The notes beneath the pieces were generated by a model. It searched no databases. It was not told where the DNA came from and saw only the letters and a list, made by a program, of their open reading frames with translations. A stretch of DNA of 64,000 nucleotides, from positions 1 through 64,000 of the forward strand of contig WTXG01000077.1 of NCBI GenBank assembly GCA_022496185.1, in the 5' to 3' direction. This document shows, one piece after another, positions 32,859 through 45,347 of this stretch; the first letter of the stretch is position 1; every line of letters starts with the position of its first letter. The DNA comes from Multifurca ochricompacta (lineage: Eukaryota; Basidiomycota; Agaricomycetes; Russulales; Russulaceae). The translations under genes were made by a program, and so were the position numbers.

Positions 32859-34226
32859 AACATTCGCAAGACACAGAGGTGAGCTGACATTAAACAGAAC
32901 TAGGTGACAGCATGCAGCTAAGTCATCCGTGACTTTGCCAAGGAGCAATAATTGACTTCCTGTTGCCTCGTTCATGAGCTTGAACATAGGCCATGACGCA
33001 GTGGAGAGCATAAAGCAACCGATACAGCATGCAGGGGGGCCCTATGCCGAGTGCGCGTCTGATTTAGGACCAGGGTTCACAGGTGGGTAGTCGCAAGCTA
33101 GTAATAAAATCGGTGGGAAGAATGCCTGAGCAACCTCGCATGGGTCGGAGCAGCGCGGGAGTCGGGAGGACATAATCTTTGCTTCGGTCCCATGTGAAGT
33201 AACCCCCCAAGGGGTATCATTCGTCCCGTGCCTTCACCGCAGGGTTTCTGAAACAGACAGTATTGAGGGCCGCCCACCTTGGATTCGGCAGGGGGAGCCG
33301 GAATGTTTTGAGTCGAACAAAGTCAATGGATAACACCCAACCCTCGAAGGATATATATTAGTATTTGCAAGACTGGATACGTAGGGAATCGTCATTTCTT
33401 TTTTTTTTTTTTTAAGGAAATAGACGAGATGGACAAGGGGAGCAGAATAAATAAAGATATGGAAGGTCGTCATACGCGCCAACGGCGAGAGAGAGAGAGA
33501 GGAGGAGAGATGGAGGGAGGGTAGAATACAAGTGAAGTCTTACTTGAGAGTGTGTCAGGAAGAGAAAGAAAGTGAGATGGAGTTTCGAAGGAAGCAGGGA
33601 GAGATAAGAGAGGTGCACCAATGGCTCGGGCGCAGACAACCAGAAACGTAAGGTAAACCCAAAATAAGAGAGAGACAATACAGCACGGGACCATCAACAA
33701 CCCACAACAATCGGCGCGGAGAGGTATTTATATCTAAGAAAGGCAAAGAAGATGCCGGCAAAGTGAGGGTGAGAGAAATGAGAGAATTAACGGCACCCAT
33801 ACGGAAGCAGAGATTACGACAACTGTTGGAGCCTCTCTTCCTGTACACGAGCACAAGGGACAGAAGCAAAGAGAACCTTCTGGAGTGGATGAGGGACGAG
33901 AACGAAGAACGAGGACCTGGAACAGTGGGTGATGCCAGATCATCGGCGGAATGGGGGACCCCGGAAAAAAAAAATACAATCAAAAATGGAATGAACAAAC
34001 AACCAGTACAAGGGGAAGGGGGGCACAAACACAACAGCACGGCACGCACAGCAGGTTCTTCTTCTTCGGTCTTTCGGGAAAGCGGGAAAGGAAATGAAAG
34101 GGAAGGTGTCCCCAGCCACGACCACGACCCTATGCGATGCAAGGGAAACTCTAACACAGCGATTAGATCGCCGCCAACTCCAGCCAGAACCAGAAGATGA
34201 AGCTCCGAATCGGGCTCAAGTCCCAA
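32859..34226 (-). repeat. Upstream part of duplicated sedolisin block, copy C
   Basis: The reverse complement matches 8391-9290 and 27640-28980. It contains the CATGCTGTATCGGTTGC segment, a T tract and a CT-rich tract. The distal part (33713-34226) has an open minus-strand frame of about 220 codons. That frame aligns only loosely with copy B in mixed frames and lacks a recognised domain, so it is not called as a gene. Confidence 0.6.
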
Positions 34227-35007
34227 AGGGTCTCCTCAGCTCAGCTAATCGTCCCTGAAGTAATGCAACCGGCAAGTTAAAAAATTATTTGTTATTTGTT
34301 TGTTTGATGTTTGAAGGATGGTATAATCAATTCCATATTCTATTGTCAGGTGTTTGTTTTGTGGGGGATACAAGAGAGCAATTGTTCAAGAGGCAATGCC
34401 ATGCCATGCCATACATAATACATACCAACAGGGAATGGAATGGTTCTCGTCACCAATTGTCAAACAACGGGGGGCGGGGCAAAGTTGGTTTGTGACTAAA
34501 ATGGCAGGCGGTGCGCGTATTACCTTAATTGGATTGAACAACTATTGTCCACGTGCTACCGCGGAATAAACACCGCCTCGCCGCTGTCGGCCCTCGCTTC
34601 ACCCGCGATCGGGATCAGGTCAAGTTCAAGGGGGGGGGGGGGAAATTGAGAAGGGAAGGGAAATACATGCTGATCCGGCCCCTTTTCTCTTCCCTCTTCT
34701 CCCCCCAACCCAACACTTATTTGAACTCTCTGTGAGCGACGAGAGCTCAGCCTAGCCCATCCCCCTCGCTTTGCTCTCTTCTCTTACCTCACACTTCCTT
34801 CACTGTCCAACAACCCCCCCATATCTTCACTTCTCTCTCTTCTAATATCTTCTTCACTTCACGTCCATCCTTCTCTGTACTCAATCCCCCCCCCACAATC
34901 CCAACTCCAAACCCTTCATCCATCAGCACAAGTAAATTATCATCATCATCACCCACACACCCAACCAAGTCCAATTGTCTATATATATATCGCCCCTTAA
35001 CACCACC
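34227..35007. other. Intergenic and likely promoter region of the following gene
   Basis: No gene recognised in 34227-34740. From 34740 the plus strand becomes strongly pyrimidine-rich, as is common in fungal promoters and 5' untranslated regions. TATATATATA lies at 34981-34990, only about 20 bases before the ATG, so it may be in the leader rather than act as the TATA box. Confidence 0.4.
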
Positions 35008-35673
35008 ATGCTGACCACACAAACCCTTACTGTTCCCCCTCGCATTCACTCTCTCTATTCTGAACTTCCTCCCAATTCACGTCGAGCGGCAAATCTTCCG
35101 TTCTTTGCCCCTCGACCTCTTCTTACACCCCCATCATCAATCGTATGCGCGTCTAGTAACACCAGCAACGCATCTGGCTCCCCACCTCTCATTCCGAGGC
35201 GTAACTCGACGTCAAGACGAAACGCTATTTCTTACCACCCCTCACAACCTACGTCAGAGAACCCATTTTCCTCCCAGAGCAAGAGCAACTCAACGTCACC
35301 TTCACCGCCACCGTCGCCGTCGCCGTCACCCCTGGTATTACCTCCTTCTCCTCGCCCGAGGCCAGCCATCCTCGTTTCATCGGGTTACACATCTGAGCCG
35401 AAACTGATCTCTTACACCCCACCCCTTGTCATTTCACTGGCTCCGGCTCGTGTTCCACGCTCACAGAGGGAGTATCAGGCGAAGATGGTGGCCAACCTGT
35501 TGCTCAACCGTGCAGGTCGTGCACGCCCCATGCGTTGCGCCCGTCGTGTATCATTTTTACGCGCCGGTTATCAACCCAGCAGGTTGTCCTCATGTGTCGT
35601 CGCCAGTGACGTGGACGAAGAGGAAGTTCTCAGTGAGGAGGAAGAAGAGGAGGAAGAAGTTGTTTCAGCGTAA
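35008..35673 (+). CDS. Small hypothetical protein, Ser/Pro-rich with basic and acidic C terminus
   Basis: Single-exon frame from ATG 35008 in good context (CACCACCATGC) to the stop at 35673, about 221 residues. The N-terminal two thirds is low-complexity Ser/Pro with (SP)n near 35303-35333. A conserved-looking block follows, REYQAKMVANLLLNRAGRAR, then MRCARRVSFL and a polyglutamate tail ending in EEVVSA. No signal peptide, membrane segment or known domain is seen. The charged helix plus acidic tail suggests a soluble, possibly regulatory protein, but function is unknown. Codon composition and the clean single frame support a real gene. Confidence 0.6.
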   Translation: MLTTQTLTVPPRIHSLYSELPPNSRRAANLPFFAPRPLLTPPSSIVCASSNTSNASGSPPLIPRRNSTSRRNAISYHPSQPTSENPFSSQSKSNSTSPSPPPSPSPSPLVLPPSPRPRPAILVSSGYTSEPKLISYTPPLVISLAPARVPRSQREYQAKMVANLLLNRAGRARPMRCARRVSFLRAGYQPSRLSSCVVASDVDEEEVLSEEEEEEEEVVSA

Positions 35674-38600
35674 AGCGTGAGAGTGTTTTACCATCAGGAC
35701 AGGTGCCTGCTGCTGTACCATCATCATGAACGACTGTTTAGGTTGCCATCAACGCCCCCCCCCCCCCCACCCCCCACACACCCCTTCCCATCATTCATGT
35801 TTACCTCGTTTCTTGTATAACATATCATCGTCATAGCTCTCTACATCTTCCCATCTCTTGCATTCTAGACCGCAACCAAATATCGCTCTCTTCTGTCCTC
35901 CCCCAAGTAAAGCCGATCCATTGTTCTCACTTGGTTGTTGTTGTTGTTTGTTGTACAAAAGAGTATGACTGTTTCTCACTCCCACGCACCACCACTGTTT
36001 GTTTGTTAAACCCTTAGGCTCTAGGCTCTATTGTTTTTTTTTTTCTTTCTTTCTTGTACATGAGCCTGTTCTCCTTGCTCTCGGAACTACTCTGAATTCT
36101 CGAAATATGGTTCCTGCGCTGTGGCGCATAATAATAAATAATAGTCTCCAGCTCCACCATATTCATGGCCATGTGACGTCACATGAATAATGAAACACCC
36201 CTCTCTCTTGCTCTTGAATGAAACGAAAATGAATGAACTCAGAAACTCAGAACTGATGAAATTTTGTTGCTGCTGTCCAATCTGAGCTAAAGCCTGGAGT
36301 TCTGGACCGGCGTATGATGATGGATGGGGCCCTTCTGTTCTTCTTTCTTCTCCTTCTCTTTCCAACCCTTCTCCCTTCTTCATATCTCAAGGCCACATCA
36401 TATATAAGCACCCCTCTCCCCCCCTCCCAAAAATTTTAGAAGAGATCGAGACAAACTACCTCGAAAATGAAGGTTCGGGCCTATTTTTTTCTTTCTGAGC
36501 GTGAGCCGTGAATAGGTCCGGGGGGGGGAGGGGATTATAGAGAGAGAGCCAGCCCCCCAAGCCCCAGGTATGCCTCTTCAAGGTTGAGCCGGCGCGGGGG
36601 TGGGGTGGGTAAAAAGGCTCACTCGACTCCTCACATAATGGAGAAAAGAATTTTTTTTTTCTTACTCCATTCTGTGTGTTAGAGAGCGGAAACAAACAAA
36701 ACGTGCCGTCACATCCCTCCTCCTCCCCTAATTGCTGCTACCCTATGCCCAGCCCATTTTCCACCCCCCTTCGTCACTAAACGCATGCCCCAAACTTAAG
36801 CCTAAACCTTAATAAATAAAAAAAACCCAACGCCGCCATTAAGCGCAGCATTTACATTACAATGCACGCGCAATGCCTCATTTTGACGTCACCTCATACC
36901 CCACCCCCCCCTTCCGCCGTTTAGGAGGTATAGAGACAAGAGATTGAGACGAAGAGCGCATACATGAACGTACCTCGCACACCCTACTCGACACAAATGT
37001 ATGCATAACATTAAGGTAATGATAATACCTCCCTCACCTCCTAGCATGGTCAACTGTCACCCCGAGGAGGAGGGGATTATCCTCAGGGGCGCGCCGGCCA
37101 TATATCTCTATTGAAGCCGTCAAAAAATTGTGACGCACCCATCATACTACTACTACTATTACTCTACTGATTCAACGCCACCCGTCGGGACCGGTGAACA
37201 GCCCTCTCCAGTAGCTACAACAAAACGAATGGCAGATGGCTCTGTTCACTGTGTAAAACTAATCATCCTTTTTTTTTTGTTGTTCCGATGTTTTTTTTTT
37301 TTCGAATATGGCTCTGTTGAAACGAATGGAAGAAGACCCGAAAAGCCCGTTTTTGGGTCATTCATCATCATGATGACCGACCGACAGGGACGACGACGAC
37401 AAAGTAAAAGGGAACACACAGAAGCAAAGCAAAGAAAGGAAGTTCATCGAGACAGGTCCCCAGCGCTTGAGCCACCGCCCCGCCCTGCCCCGCCGCCGCC
37501 GCCGCCGCCATCACCGCTCCCAATTTCGCTTCCGGATTCGGGATAGGGGGTTGGTTGGTTGGTTCCGTCCGAGACAGACATCAAGCAAGCAGAGAGCTTT
37601 TTGCTGGGAGGGAGGTGGGGGGAGGGGTGGGGGGGGGGGGGGAAATGCTGTTGGGTAGATGATAGGTACATTATATTGGATTATTACTTATCTGAAGAAA
37701 GTTAAATTATCAGCCATTTCTTTTAGTTGTCAAATCTTATATATAATAATTTAAAGAAAAGGGCCAGTGGCCACCGCCCAAACAACAAACACAACCTTTT
37801 TTTATTTATTTATTTTATTTTTAAACCAATCAATCAACTTTGCATTGACATTGACAACACCGCAACCGCAGTCGTCTTCTATTTTAATGTCCTGTTGTCA
37901 CATCGGAAGGGGGTGGGGGGGGGGGGGGGGGGAGGGAATGTTTAGTTTTTTGATCTCTCTAAAATTTATTTATTTATATTGCAGACACACACAATTCGGC
38001 CCCGGGCTGGGCGCGCAATTGAGAGGCAGTCTCGGTCCCGAAACGTTTTTTTGACAAAATTCATACGGACCGGACTCAAGAGTGGGTCATTTGGCTATGG
38101 CGTGGCTACACTGCACACGCACGGGAGACCAAGCCAGGTCAACTTTCCTTTATCCCTCACTTATTCTTTTTTTAGTTTTAATTTTTTTTCGTAAACATAC
38201 ATACTCCTCCATCTCCTATCCTTTCCCTACTGGGGTTTTCAATACTCTAACTGTCACCACATGACCTCCACCTACCCATACAGTAATTGCGAATAAAGTT
38301 AAAAAAAAAAAGGCTACACACGCACGTGATCCCCACCCCAGCACTGCACTCGGCACTTGCACCCAACACTTGACGTGCATGTATTAAACTATTCTATTTT
38401 ACATATTGTATCAGTGTTTGGTGCGCGGGCTATGTAATAATCCTATTACGTGGATTCGCCTACACAGGTTGGTGTGGGGTGGGCGCCAGCAGCATAGTAT
38501 CTGAACAGCCATGCACTGGTTCAGCCTTGTGCTATGCCCTTCTTTTTCTTATCACAACTTTAGTTACCAGTTTTGGCATAATCTCTCACGCACTACTATC

Positions 38601-39971
38601 ATTGACTTTTTTTTTTTGCTCCTCAACACGAACTATCCTGGCTGGTGGTTATAATGGTTCGCCTTGGCTCCGAATTTTCTGTACGTACGTGAGGGTTGCA
38701 TTCGCACTTTTTGAAAAAAAGATAATGGCACAAAAAAAAAGTAAAATATGCTGCCCATACGTTCGTACTGCTGTACTCAGATTTGCCAGGTATGCTTACA
38801 GGTCTGGCATCCAAGAGATACGCACGCCACCCGAAAACCCCGTCAACTGCGATGTTCAGTGCAAAGTGCTTCCGACTCGTATATTAACTCATAATGGTGG
38901 TAGGTCTATAGTAACTAAATTCTTAGGCTCTCACGACCTTTACTGTTTCAACGTGATTTATACACTTAAATTATGTGTGTGTCTGAAGTTGTCTCTGTCT
39001 CCGAAAATATCGGGCGCTTGAACTCGGACTCCTCGGGGACTGCTAGGCACCGTCGTCGTTTCCCAGGATCGTGTGATCATCGACTCCCTTCTTAGTCGGC
39101 GGGATACAGTCTTGCCAAGTGTTTGACTATAACTCTGCTGATCTTCAACTTCTTATATTTGTTTTGGTACCGACAGACAGTTCTCCGAGAGAACATATTT
39201 ATTGGCTTAGCCTCACTGAATCGAATCTGTTTCATCGTTTATTGGGCCTAGGGCTCAGCTGGGCATATGGAAGACACGACCAGCATGATTCGGAGAATTT
39301 CAGGTCCTTTCGTCCCCCCTCCCCCTCTCCCCTCCCCTATTGTCCTTAGCCTTCCCAAAATGATACAACAAGTACCTTTGCTTGGCTTTGCTTCAATATC
39401 TTTGGTTTTCTCTGGCTTGTGAAACGAGCGACAACGTGGAGCTTTCATTATGATACTTACTATTCCCTCACTCAGGATCTAGCATCACACGTCTCATCCC
39501 CGAAGCAGCTTTTTTTTTTTCTTTTTTCTCCGCTATCTCGGCCCCCGCAGTCTAGCTTGACTCTCACGATACACGATACACGATTCATGATTACAACGAC
39601 CGTAAGTCACGGTATATGGATTCAAGGGGGGGGGGGGGGGGGGGGGGGCGTGAAGCATCCTCACCACGTGAAGAGAAGTTAATGCTTCAACCCCCTTTGA
39701 CGCCAATGACGAATATAGTCATCGCTTGCCATGCGAATACAAAAACAAATACGCCTCGTAATGGGCTCAAAGTGGTATCACATGGTAATTTTTACGTAGA
39801 AGTTTTCGATTGTTTTAATTGCCCCCCCCTTCGAGCTCTGGAGATCCAAAGCTATAAGAGCGGGGGGTTTTTTTTGTTTTTTTTTTTGCATTCTTGTGAT
39901 TCTACGTCGTGATCCCAGTCGTCATTCACTGCTGAGCTAGCTAGTATCCTACGATTCACTCACTCTTACCC
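35674..39971. other. Gene-poor intergenic region of about 4.3 kb
   Basis: Dominated by homopolymers (C runs near 35756, G runs near 36521, 37628 and 37913, A/T runs), CT-rich stretches and (CCG)n near 37491. The longest frames (for example 38479-39021) have no recognised domain and look like chance frames. A TATATAAGC motif at about 36400 has no gene after it that I can support. Confidence 0.35.
39626..39648 (+). repeat. Long poly-G tract
   Basis: About 22 consecutive G residues interrupt otherwise mixed sequence. Several similar tracts (G or C, 10-20 bases) occur near 37913-37931, 40050-40066, 40543-40556, 47019-47034 and 52979-52991. Such tracts can form G-quadruplexes and are also places where assemblies are unreliable. 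Confidence 0.7.
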
Positions 39972-41690
39972 ATGTTCCCGACAGCCTCATTCACTGCTTT
40001 CCTCCTACTTGCTGTCAGTGTTACTGCGAATCCGATCGTTGTTCGCAAACCCCCCCCCCCCCCCCCCACAGTTTCATTGTCGTTTTGCTCGGCCACCTCA
40101 ATGTCACTGGAAGTTATGACCTCGTCGCGAAGGATCAGGCTCGTGCCAAGAACTTCATGGACTATCGGTAAAGCAAACAGAGCGGCACCTTGAGTCCGGC
40201 TGCGGTCGTTTAGCGTCGGTGTGACTAACGTCGCCGTCGTCTACCAGGCTACTGTCGGTGTTGGTAGCCCTGCCACCAACTGTGAGTGGTACAATAATGG
40301 CTACGAGCATGGGTACGGATTCACACACACATGTCTAGATAATCTCCTCATTGACATGGGGAGCTCTAACACCTGGGTGGGAGCTGGAAAGACCTATGTT
40401 AGGACTAGCACCAGCGTACAGACATCTAACAGTGTGGTGAGCATCTTGTGTCCTTTGCACTTTAGTGGTGTAGCGTAAACTAAAAAGATAATTATTAATT
40501 AGTCTGTGACATATGGCTCTGGGTCATTCTCTGGTGGGTTTCCCCCCCCCCCCCCCTCCCCCCTCCATATTGGACGACGGACCTCATCGTTGAAATATTT
40601 TATATTTACCACTCTGTTCTCCCAAGGTACCGAGTTCATCGACACTGTGACGATTGGCTCTGGCCTTGTTGTCTCTGGGCAATATGATAGGTGTTGCCTC
40701 AACCTCGACTGGCTTTACCGGCTTCGACGGTATCCTGGGGTTAGCGTAAACCCCTGGTTGTGTGAATTTGAATTGATACCTAATTCCACATAGTATTGGC
40801 CCTACCGACCTAACAATCGGCACGTCTGTCGCCAATGAAACACGGGCAGTAGTGTCCCCACAGTTACAGACAACTTGTTCAGCAAAAGCACCATCACTTC
40901 TAACCCTTGTCTCCGTGTCCTTCGAACCTACGATCACAACATCAGTCAAGAATGGCGAGTTAATGTTCGGTGGTGCCGACTATACGAAGTTCACTGCGAG
41001 CTCTCACTTTCATGTAAGCATGTGGGGAGCGAGTCTGAGCTCGAGATTTCAAATCCCACTCACACGGTTGCTGGATTTAGTCCCATTACTTCAACTTCCC
41101 TTGCGAACCCTGTTCTGGGGTATTAATGAGTCCATCCGGTACGGTACCTCGACCTCTATCCTCACGACCACTGCTGGTATTGTCAACACCGGAACCACTC
41201 TTATCCTCATCGCTACCGGTAAGTGACACTATGACCCCCCTTTCTCATTTTCATCTAGAAGATACCGTAGTCCTCCAAATCGAATAATAACAACAACCCT
41301 AACCCAGACGCATTACAACCGTTACACTACCGCAACTGGCGCTGTCCTCTCGATACCACCACTGGCTTTAACTCAGAATCACATCGGCGCAGTTCGCCAA
41401 TCTGCAATCGCTCTTCTTTACGACCGGCGGTAGATCTTGTTTTGAACTCACTGCAAAACGCACAAATTTTGGCCTCGTACACTTAACACGTTCATTGGGG
41501 GGATTTTCCGGTAACATTTACCTCGTCCGTTAATGACATTGGTACACCAACCGGGCAGGGTCTCGACTTTATCAACGGCTACACTTTCCTTGAGCGCTTC
41601 TACTCTGTCTATGATACTGGCAACAAACGTGTTTGGTTTCGCCACTACGCCATTCACCACTGCGACGACCAATTGATGGATGGATGGATG
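39972..41690 (+). pseudogene. Polyporopepsin-like secreted aspartic protease, degenerate
   Basis: Starts MFPTASFTAFLLLAVSVTANP, a signal peptide, at 39972. After a poly-C tract come the propeptide block HLNVTGSYDLVAKDQARAKN and a premature stop. The mature region follows in pieces: VTNVAVVYQATVGVGSPATN, LLIDMGSSNTWVGAGK, SVTYGSGSFSG, GTEFIDTVTIGSGLVVSGQ, IGVASTSTGFTGFDGILG, SFEPTITTSVKNGELMFGG, IVNTGTTLILIATG and GLDFINGYTFLERFYSVYDT. The order matches A1 aspartic peptidases of the polyporopepsin group. Both active-site motifs are altered: D-T-G reads D-M-G (40353-40361) and the second reads N-T-G (41185-41193), losing the catalytic Asp. Several frameshifts and stops confirm a pseudogene. The relic ends in an (ATGG)n repeat at about 41677-41702. 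Confidence 0.88.
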
Positions 41691-41702
41691 GATGGATGGA
41701 TG

Positions 41703-44186
41703 AATGGGTTCGATAGTTATGCCTTTGGGTCTGCAGCAACTAAAGGGCCGAGCCAAGAATTGTTTATTGGTTCCATTACTCATGGCACTCTCACTTTTAT
41801 TAGCTCACACAGGCTTGTGTATTACTTTTTTTTTGTTTGAATAGCTCATGGGCGCCATCAGCTAGCTGCCTATGAGATATTACAATTGGATAAAATTTTC
41901 ATGAGCTTACTTACTACTATACACTTTGAGAAAAGTGATCGTTCTTATGAGTGCAAAGCAGGCGCCAACATCATTAATCGCGTGGTATCATTCCTCCAGC
42001 AGACTGTCTATAGGGCGCGCATGCCAAAGAAAAAAAAAAAAAAAAATATTATCATGTTTGCCAGTGAGATCTCTGCATGACATCATCGTTTTCGGCATCG
42101 GCATCACGAACCCGCCCCGCCTTTGCCGCGCCCCGGGCCTTCCTCTTCCCCTCTTCCCCTATCGTTCCTAGTTCTTATCGGAACTGTAACGCCCTTTCAG
42201 AATCCTTTCATCCTTCTTGTTAGAGTTATAATTATAGATATTATAGAACTTGGCCACACAAATCTGCTGTTTGGTTTGTCCGACCTGGCCTCTCCCCTCC
42301 CCGTTTCACACTTGGTCCCGATAGTTTGAACGTCGTAGTATAGATCTTGTGTTTTCAACCTTTCATTCATGCTTTTTCCTTCTTTTCTTCCCTTCTCTCC
42401 GAAGGTGTCAAAATGAATCTCTATTGAATCATTATTTCCGCGTTTTCCACAAAAAAAAAAGGCCGCCTCTGTGTGTAAGAGAAGAGAAGAGAGAAGAGAG
42501 AAGAGAGAAGAGAGAAGAGAGAAGAGAGAAGAGAGAGAGAGAGAGATAAGATAAGCAGGTTGACGAGTCGTCGGATTTTTGATGATGCCTTTCGAAAGGG
42601 TTTCACTGGTTTCGCTAAAGCCGTTTGTTTTTTTATTAATGAGAGTTTTATCTCCTCGAGGAACGGGTACCCATGAGAGATTTGCATCGTCATTCATAAT
42701 AACTCGCTCACTTGACGTCAGAGGAACGGCATCCGAACCTCGCTCTGCCATATGCAGCAGCAGCAGCACACTCTCCTTCTTCCTTCTTTTCCATATAAAT
42801 CATATGTTCTGGAACTCAAAACAAACGGGGAGACGGGAGAAGGCGGAAACGCGCTTCGGATTATTTTTATTCATTCAGGTTCTCATAGAAAGAAGAAGAA
42901 GAAGAAGAGGCCTTTTCTTCTTTCTAAAAAAAAGAAAAGACACATGTTTGAATGATAGGGTCCAGAGCCCTGTCCTTTTCTTTTTCGTCATTCATGTCAT
43001 TCATGAAATCATGATTGTGATTGATTGGTGTGGAAGTGGAGTAAATTCTGGACTGGACCTATGGTTCGGACATGATCACACCCATAGTCTAGTCTAGGCA
43101 ATGCTTCCACCTTACCTTCGGAAGACTTCAACCCAATACGACCCCCTCAAATATCGGAGAGTTGCTGGCACTGGTGTGACGCACGCTATTCAAGACGAGC
43201 TCACCCTGCTCACCACACTCAGGCTGATAGGAAAGTCGAACAAATCAAGGTCATGTGACATGCAGATGGCTCTGGATTTATCCGACTGATTTTTATAACA
43301 TAGACTTGTATCCATAGGGTACAAAAAACTAGAGATAAAATAATGGCTGAGAAAACGAGTTCTAGATTGGCCAAAAAACTAGGTCTAATTTCTTTTTTTT
43401 TTTTTTGCCGCCTTGAAACACAAAGGCAAAAGTCCCTTAATTTCTAGATCGGTTGTTGTTTGTGATGATCTTCCACGAAGGCATCCACCAATCCTTAACC
43501 CTTCAACACCCCAAAGTTTCCCGGTAGTTCGGTTTTCAATACTCTTCTGAAGAGCTCCGTCCAAACCCCCTCCCTTCGGCGACGATGATAATCCTTCCTA
43601 TGCACAGGGGTATCGAGCTTTTTTCCACAACAGTTGTTCGAGTGTGCAGATGCCCCGATGGATTATTACAAAATTCGCCTGCTTCCCCCCCCCGCCCTCC
43701 CCCTTCATTCTTGCGGCCAAAGCCTTTTTGTCTCCAATTGCATGCGTGAATACGGACGATACACGCCTCGAGAAAAACGTCGATTCCATTCCTCCATACA
43801 CGACGGATGTAGAACTTGAACACCTTGGTCGCAAAAAAACAAAAACAAAAACAAAAACCAAAACAACAAAAACCGGTGCAGGATGCAAGTCTCAGCAAGC
43901 GACAAATGAGAGGGCACCCCCAGTCTCAGCACAGCCCCCCCCGCCTGAGTGCGCGCTCCGGCAGACCCGGGTGGCGGAGAGAGAGATCCTTTGAGAGCAC
44001 TCAGTGATCATTGACACAGCCTCCAGCTAGGGCCCCTTACTCCTCTTACTAGCCACTGGCAAATTGTGCAGGCCTGCAAATCAAGTTCGCACCATTATAT
44101 ATAATGATCACACAAATAGGATAATAAAATGTCGGCTCGCGTTCTACAGGATTCACAAAAAAAAAAAGAATTTTTAGAGTGGCCAA
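41703..44186. other. Intergenic region with simple repeats
   Basis: No gene supported. It contains a 7-nt tandem repeat AGAGAAG at about 42481-42536, (GAAGAA)n near 42893-42911, (CAAAAA)n near 43835-43860 and several homopolymers. Short frames at 42579-43289 and 43598-43994 show no domain. Confidence 0.35.
42481..42546 (+). repeat. Heptanucleotide minisatellite (AGAGAAG)n
   Basis: About eight near-perfect copies of AGAGAAG/GAGAAGA grade into a (GA)n tail. A tract this regular is expected to be length-polymorphic between strains. Confidence 0.8.
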
Positions 44187-44235
44187 CGCTAGAGTGCCTA
44201 GAATGACATGCTAGTCAATTTTAGGCACTCTAGCG
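44187..44235. repeat. Perfect 14-bp inverted repeat (hairpin)
   Basis: CGCTAGAGTGCCTA (44187-44200) is followed after 21 bases by its exact reverse complement TAGGCACTCTAGCG (44222-44235). It could be the end of a small transposable element or a transcription-end structure between genes; no target duplication was found. Confidence 0.6.
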
Positions 44236-44397
44236 CTTGTCACTCTTGGCATCCCTGATGAGGACAGGGACGGGGAAGGGGGGGACGGGGGGAGGAGGGA
44301 GTTGGGGGGGAAGCAACAAAAGTTAATACATCCATCCTCATCATCCTCATCCTCATCATCGTCGTCGTAGAACTGCCTGCCCCTCCTGCCGTTATTA

Positions 44398-44960
44398 TTA
44401 TTCGGAACACCGCGGACCACGCGCAGAAGAAGAATGGGCGAGAACCCTACCGAGAACACCGGGCAAGGTCCCTGGTGGATCCGAAAAACCGGCGTATCCA
44501 GAACGTGCGCGCGGCGTTGTCGAGGTCCTTGCGGCAGGTCGGCGGGTGCGAGTAGTAGTAGTAGTAGTAGTAGGACGAGGACGAGGACGAGGATGAGGAT
44601 GATGAGGATGGGGAAGATTTGGGGCGCCTATGGTACTAGTTATACTGGTATTAGCACTAGCACTAATAGACGCCGACACGGTCACGTTGTCATCAACTTT
44701 AGCTTGGGCTTGGGCTTGGGATTGGGGCGCCTGTTGTTGTTGTTGTCCTGGCTGCTGCGGCACGTTACGCGCGCGTTCTAGTGCTTGAGCTGCTCTACTG
44801 TTCATTCTCTCCGCAGCACGTTGTTGGCCTGCAAATAAACGGAAACGATGGAGAAACCATGCGCGTGCACATGATTTCCCTTAGCACACACATGGAAGAC
44901 GCTCATACAAGGTGACTTACTCGCGGGATGGCCGCCACAGGGTGGATCTCCGACGCCCAT
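44398..44960 (-). CDS. Small hypothetical protein, Gln- and Pro/Thr-rich
   Basis: A short first exon from ATG 44960 (MGVGDPPCGGHPA, to 44921) joins in phase through a GT-AG intron to an exon starting at 44828. That exon reads QQRAAERMNSRAAQALERAR, then a Gln-rich run, PHPHHPHPRPRPRP and a Thr run encoded by a (TAC)n/(GAG)n repeat. The frame ends at 44398; a further intron into the acidic frame at 44211-44459 is possible. The in-phase intron supports a gene, but low complexity makes the C terminus uncertain and no family was recognised. Confidence 0.35.
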
Positions 44961-45347
44961 GACTGTCAGAATCGTTGGGTGGGAACAAGAAGGGAAGGGT
45001 AGGAGGTAGGGGGGATGTGGTGGGAAATTGAAGAAATGCGAAGAAGGCTCAAGGCTGTGGCAGGAGTATATGTGAGGAAGTGTACAGCTTAACCACGAGG
45101 GTGTGATAGTCACTGATAATACACAAAACGTTGCGACTCAAATTAAACAAAAAAAAAGTGGGGATAAAATTCTAAGCCAGCGATGGTTCTTATATGCCAG
45201 AGTAGAATTACGAATGGCACAACTGTAAGCAAAAATAAAATATTGTGCCCGGGAACCAACATCTCTTGCTGAAAGTGCCAGAGTAGATTAAACCAAGGCT
45301 TGTCGTGAGTTGTCGTGAGAGAGTGGGGCAGTAAAGTAGAAAAAATG

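Noticed and set aside
33555..34226. Minus-strand open frame of about 220 codons in the copy C flank
   Set aside because: The corresponding DNA in copies A and B does not keep the frame, so it is not supported as a protein gene.
37130..37671. Open frames rich in Tyr, Pro and Gly on both strands
   Set aside because: Driven by (TAC)n, (CCG)n and G-run repeats rather than coding sequence.
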